A stretch of 57,323 nt of DNA, from assembly GCF_947494755.1 (NCBI RefSeq), contig NZ_CANLVZ010000020.1, forward strand, positions 1 to 57,323, read 5' to 3'. The position numbers and the translations under genes are program-made. This document shows positions 55,858-57,323 of this stretch, one piece after another. The stretch comes from an uncultured Tateyamaria sp. (lineage in GTDB: Bacteria; Pseudomonadota; Alphaproteobacteria; Rhodobacterales; Rhodobacteraceae). Every line of letters starts with the position of its first letter. The stretch's first letter is position 1. The notes beneath the pieces were generated by a model. The model worked only from the letters and a program-made list of their open reading frames with translations, was not told where the DNA came from and ran no database searches.

Positions 55858-56764
55858 CGAACAAATCTCCTTGATCGTATGAGTCTTCTAAAACCTCAAT
55901 CACCTCGGTTATCACATATATTTCTGATATCATTTCATTATCAAAACCATAACGCATTTCAACAGAAACCATGCACCGTAACGCATCGCCCGGCCTCACA
56001 TCCTGCCTGCGACCTTGGAATTCCGCCAAAAAATCATTGTGCTCAATGCGCGCTGAAATCGGGCGCTTACCCAAACGAAAATCCCACTTCGACGCTCCAA
56101 GATAGTCAGGCTTTTTAACAGCCAAGATCATCTGGGCAGGAGGCATAGTAATCGTTTCTTTCGTCGCCATATCCGCCAGTTGGTCCGGATCAAGACGCAC
56201 ATTGATATCTATCTCAAGACGTTGATCACCCGCCTCCAGGAACGCCCTGTCGCTAGGCGATAAAATATCTTTTGCGGTCTGAATGCGTTGGGCCGCGTCT
56301 ACTAGGGCAGAAGGGTCAGGTGGCGAGTAATCCGGCAGGCGGCGAACGTCTGTTTCGCTGGCAAGTTTTTGCAAGTCTTTCCGAAGGTCAGGCAAGCTGC
56401 GCGGGGTCGTGTCGTCGTCAATCCAAGACATGACCATGTACTTGGCGCGCACAAGATATTTGCCGACCGCCGGTTTCCAGTCCAAATCTTTTAATGCCTG
56501 ATCATCTGTCGAAGTCAGGGCGTTTCTCAGCCAAATTTTTAGAGAGCCAACTTCGACATCTTCTAACATCATTACAGGTGAGATGTTGTTGTCCACAGAT
56601 CGCACTAGCACCTTATCAATAGCTTGAAAGGCCTCAATAAGATCTGTTGCGGCGCTGAACACACGAGTAGGCGAGCCTTCACCTTTCTTGAAATCAATAA
56701 TGATTGCAAAATCCGCGTCCTGAGGCGGCTCAGGTTTTTGATCTGTCATCTTAATATTTGCCAT
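55844..56764 (-). CDS. Passenger protein in the IS element, unknown function
   Basis: I do not recognise this 306-residue soluble protein. It has an acidic N-terminal part (DADFAIIIDFKKGEGSPTRVFSA), a helical middle (LPDLRKDLQKLASETDVRRL) and a beta-rich C-terminal half (RLEIDINVRLDPDQLADMA, GKRPISARIEHNDFLAEFQGRR, GDALRCMVSVEMRYGF). No signal peptide or membrane segment is seen. It is transcribed from the right end of the element toward the transposase and overlaps the small passenger gene. It could be an accessory to transposition, a host-benefit gene or an immunity-type gene; the sequence does not decide. Confidence 0.75.
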   Translation of the reverse strand: MANIKMTDQKPEPPQDADFAIIIDFKKGEGSPTRVFSAATDLIEAFQAIDKVLVRSVDNNISPVMMLEDVEVGSLKIWLRNALTSTDDQALKDLDWKPAVGKYLVRAKYMVMSWIDDDTTPRSLPDLRKDLQKLASETDVRRLPDYSPPDPSALVDAAQRIQTAKDILSPSDRAFLEAGDQRLEIDINVRLDPDQLADMATKETITMPPAQMILAVKKPDYLGASKWDFRLGKRPISARIEHNDFLAEFQGRRQDVRPGDALRCMVSVEMRYGFDNEMISEIYVITEVIEVLEDSYDQGDLFDGDS

Positions 56765-56842
56765 AGTGCACTCTCTTGGACTGTCGCACTATGCCCAGCA
56801 AAAGTGAATCGACAATAAACGTATGCTGAGGGGATACACCCC

Positions 56843-56850
56843 ACCGTAAA
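56843..56850. repeat. Right target-site duplication ACCGTAAA
   Basis: Exact copy of 54823-54830, directly after the right end of the IS element. Confidence 0.9.
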
Positions 56851-56956
56851 TACCATAATTCCAATTATAAGCGGTCTACATGTAACCGGGGTGCGCGCTA
56901 CCCGCGACTGCGACTCTTGTTAGAAAATAATGTGTTATCTGACGAGAGGCATCGAC

Positions 56957-57323
56957 ATGGGAGCTGTTTACAGCCAACTAAGCTTACAAGAACGCCGCAG
57001 GATCGAAGATTGGTGGCTGGCAAAGGTCCCTGTTGGCGAGATGCCACGCGTTCTCAAGCGCCATAAATCGACGATCTTCCGTGAGATCAAACGCAACTTC
57101 TGGGCCGATGATGCTGTCCCAAAGAAGTACGCTGGTTACTTCGGGATGGCCGCGCACCAGCGCACGCTGCAACGCCGATCGGTGCAGCGCAAGCTGATCC
57201 GTCACCCAGAGCTTTGCAAGGCGGTGATCGCGCGGATCAACAAGGCTGGACGCCTGAGCAGATCGGCAACCGAATGATCCATGAAGGTGCTGCGCTGCGC
57301 GTCTGCCAGGAGACGATCTACCG
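56957..57323 (+). pseudogene. IS30-family transposase, frameshifted and cut by the window end
   Basis: The start MGAVYSQLSLQERRRIEDWW followed by MPRVLKRHKSTIFREIKRN is the N-terminal HTH of IS30 transposases; GAGG lies 7 nt before the ATG. The frame runs to about 57240 (LIRHPELCKAVIARINK) and then continues in another frame as GWTPEQIGNRMIHEGAALRVC, ending QETIY at the window edge. One base is missing around AACAAGGCTGG. The rest of the gene lies outside. Either the element is dead or this is a sequencing error at a contig edge. Confidence 0.8.

Larger units (their letters stand above)
54831..56842. mobile_element. Complete IS1595-family element with passenger genes (2012 bp)
   Basis: The ends carry inverted repeats beginning GGGGTGTATCCC (54831-54853 and 56820-56842; 19 of 23 positions match). 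Identical 8-bp duplications flank them, so both boundaries are exact. The element carries a full transposase gene (+) and two genes on the opposite strand that are not needed for transposition as far as is known. It landed about 100 nt upstream of the iron box of the iron-binding protein gene, leaving that promoter intact. Confidence 0.92.

Overview
The window looks like part of an extrachromosomal replicon (plasmid or chromid) of a Rhodobacterales alphaproteobacterium, probably a roseobacter; I cannot name the species. The evidence is a rep-parA-parB block (17560-20799), a ccdAB toxin-antitoxin pair, a RcGTA-type head-spike gene pair, TGA-N9-TCA iron boxes, TTAA-N7-TTAA CtrA-like boxes, a large RTX/Hint protein, and dense GC-rich coding with many 1-4 nt gene overlaps.

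Layout. 1-3045 (-): overlapping operon Sel1 protein, IalB protein, TpsB outer-membrane translocator. 3434-7660: RNA ligase RtcB, divergent RtcR activator, metallophosphoesterase. 7788-15826: exopolysaccharide/capsule locus (ExoY-like sugar transferase, two GT4 glycosyltransferases, sulfotransferase, Wzy-like polymerase, acyltransferase, Wzx-like flippase), interrupted by ccdAB. 15847-17456 (-): homologues of the gene transfer agent head-spike proteins (beta-helix spike and spike base). 17560-20799 (-): parB, parA and the putative replication initiator, with three copies of a TATATCCGYGGATATA palindrome. 21404-23341: Wzc-type chain-length regulator/tyrosine autokinase. 23432-37998: alpha-glucan island (alpha-glucosidase, then opposite-strand operon glgB-glgC-glgA-glgX-pgm-amylosucrase-glgP). 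38220-41339 (-): mannose-1-phosphate guanylyltransferase and an MscS channel with a cyclic-nucleotide domain. 41655-46184: secreted RTX protein with PA14 and Hint domains. 46219-50034 (-): fused hydantoinase/5-oxoprolinase. 50363-54632: iron/heme region with a decayed imelysin/DUF1111 set, intact hemP and a ferric-iron binding protein under two iron boxes. 54831-56842: complete IS1595-type element with 8-bp target duplications and two passenger genes. 56957-end: frameshifted IS30-type transposase.

How it fits together. The surface-polysaccharide genes, the GTA spike genes and the tyrosine kinase gene each have a CtrA-type box, perfect or with one mismatch, in the upstream region. The GTA spike of Rhodobacter capsulatus binds the cell's own capsule, so a replicon that encodes both a polysaccharide and a spike pair could link surface type to recognition by gene transfer particles. 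That is the most interesting idea here, and it is inference. The glycogen operon with amylosucrase would let sucrose feed directly into alpha-glucan stores, while pgm and manC supply sugar nucleotides. The right end is a zone of gene decay and transposon insertion.
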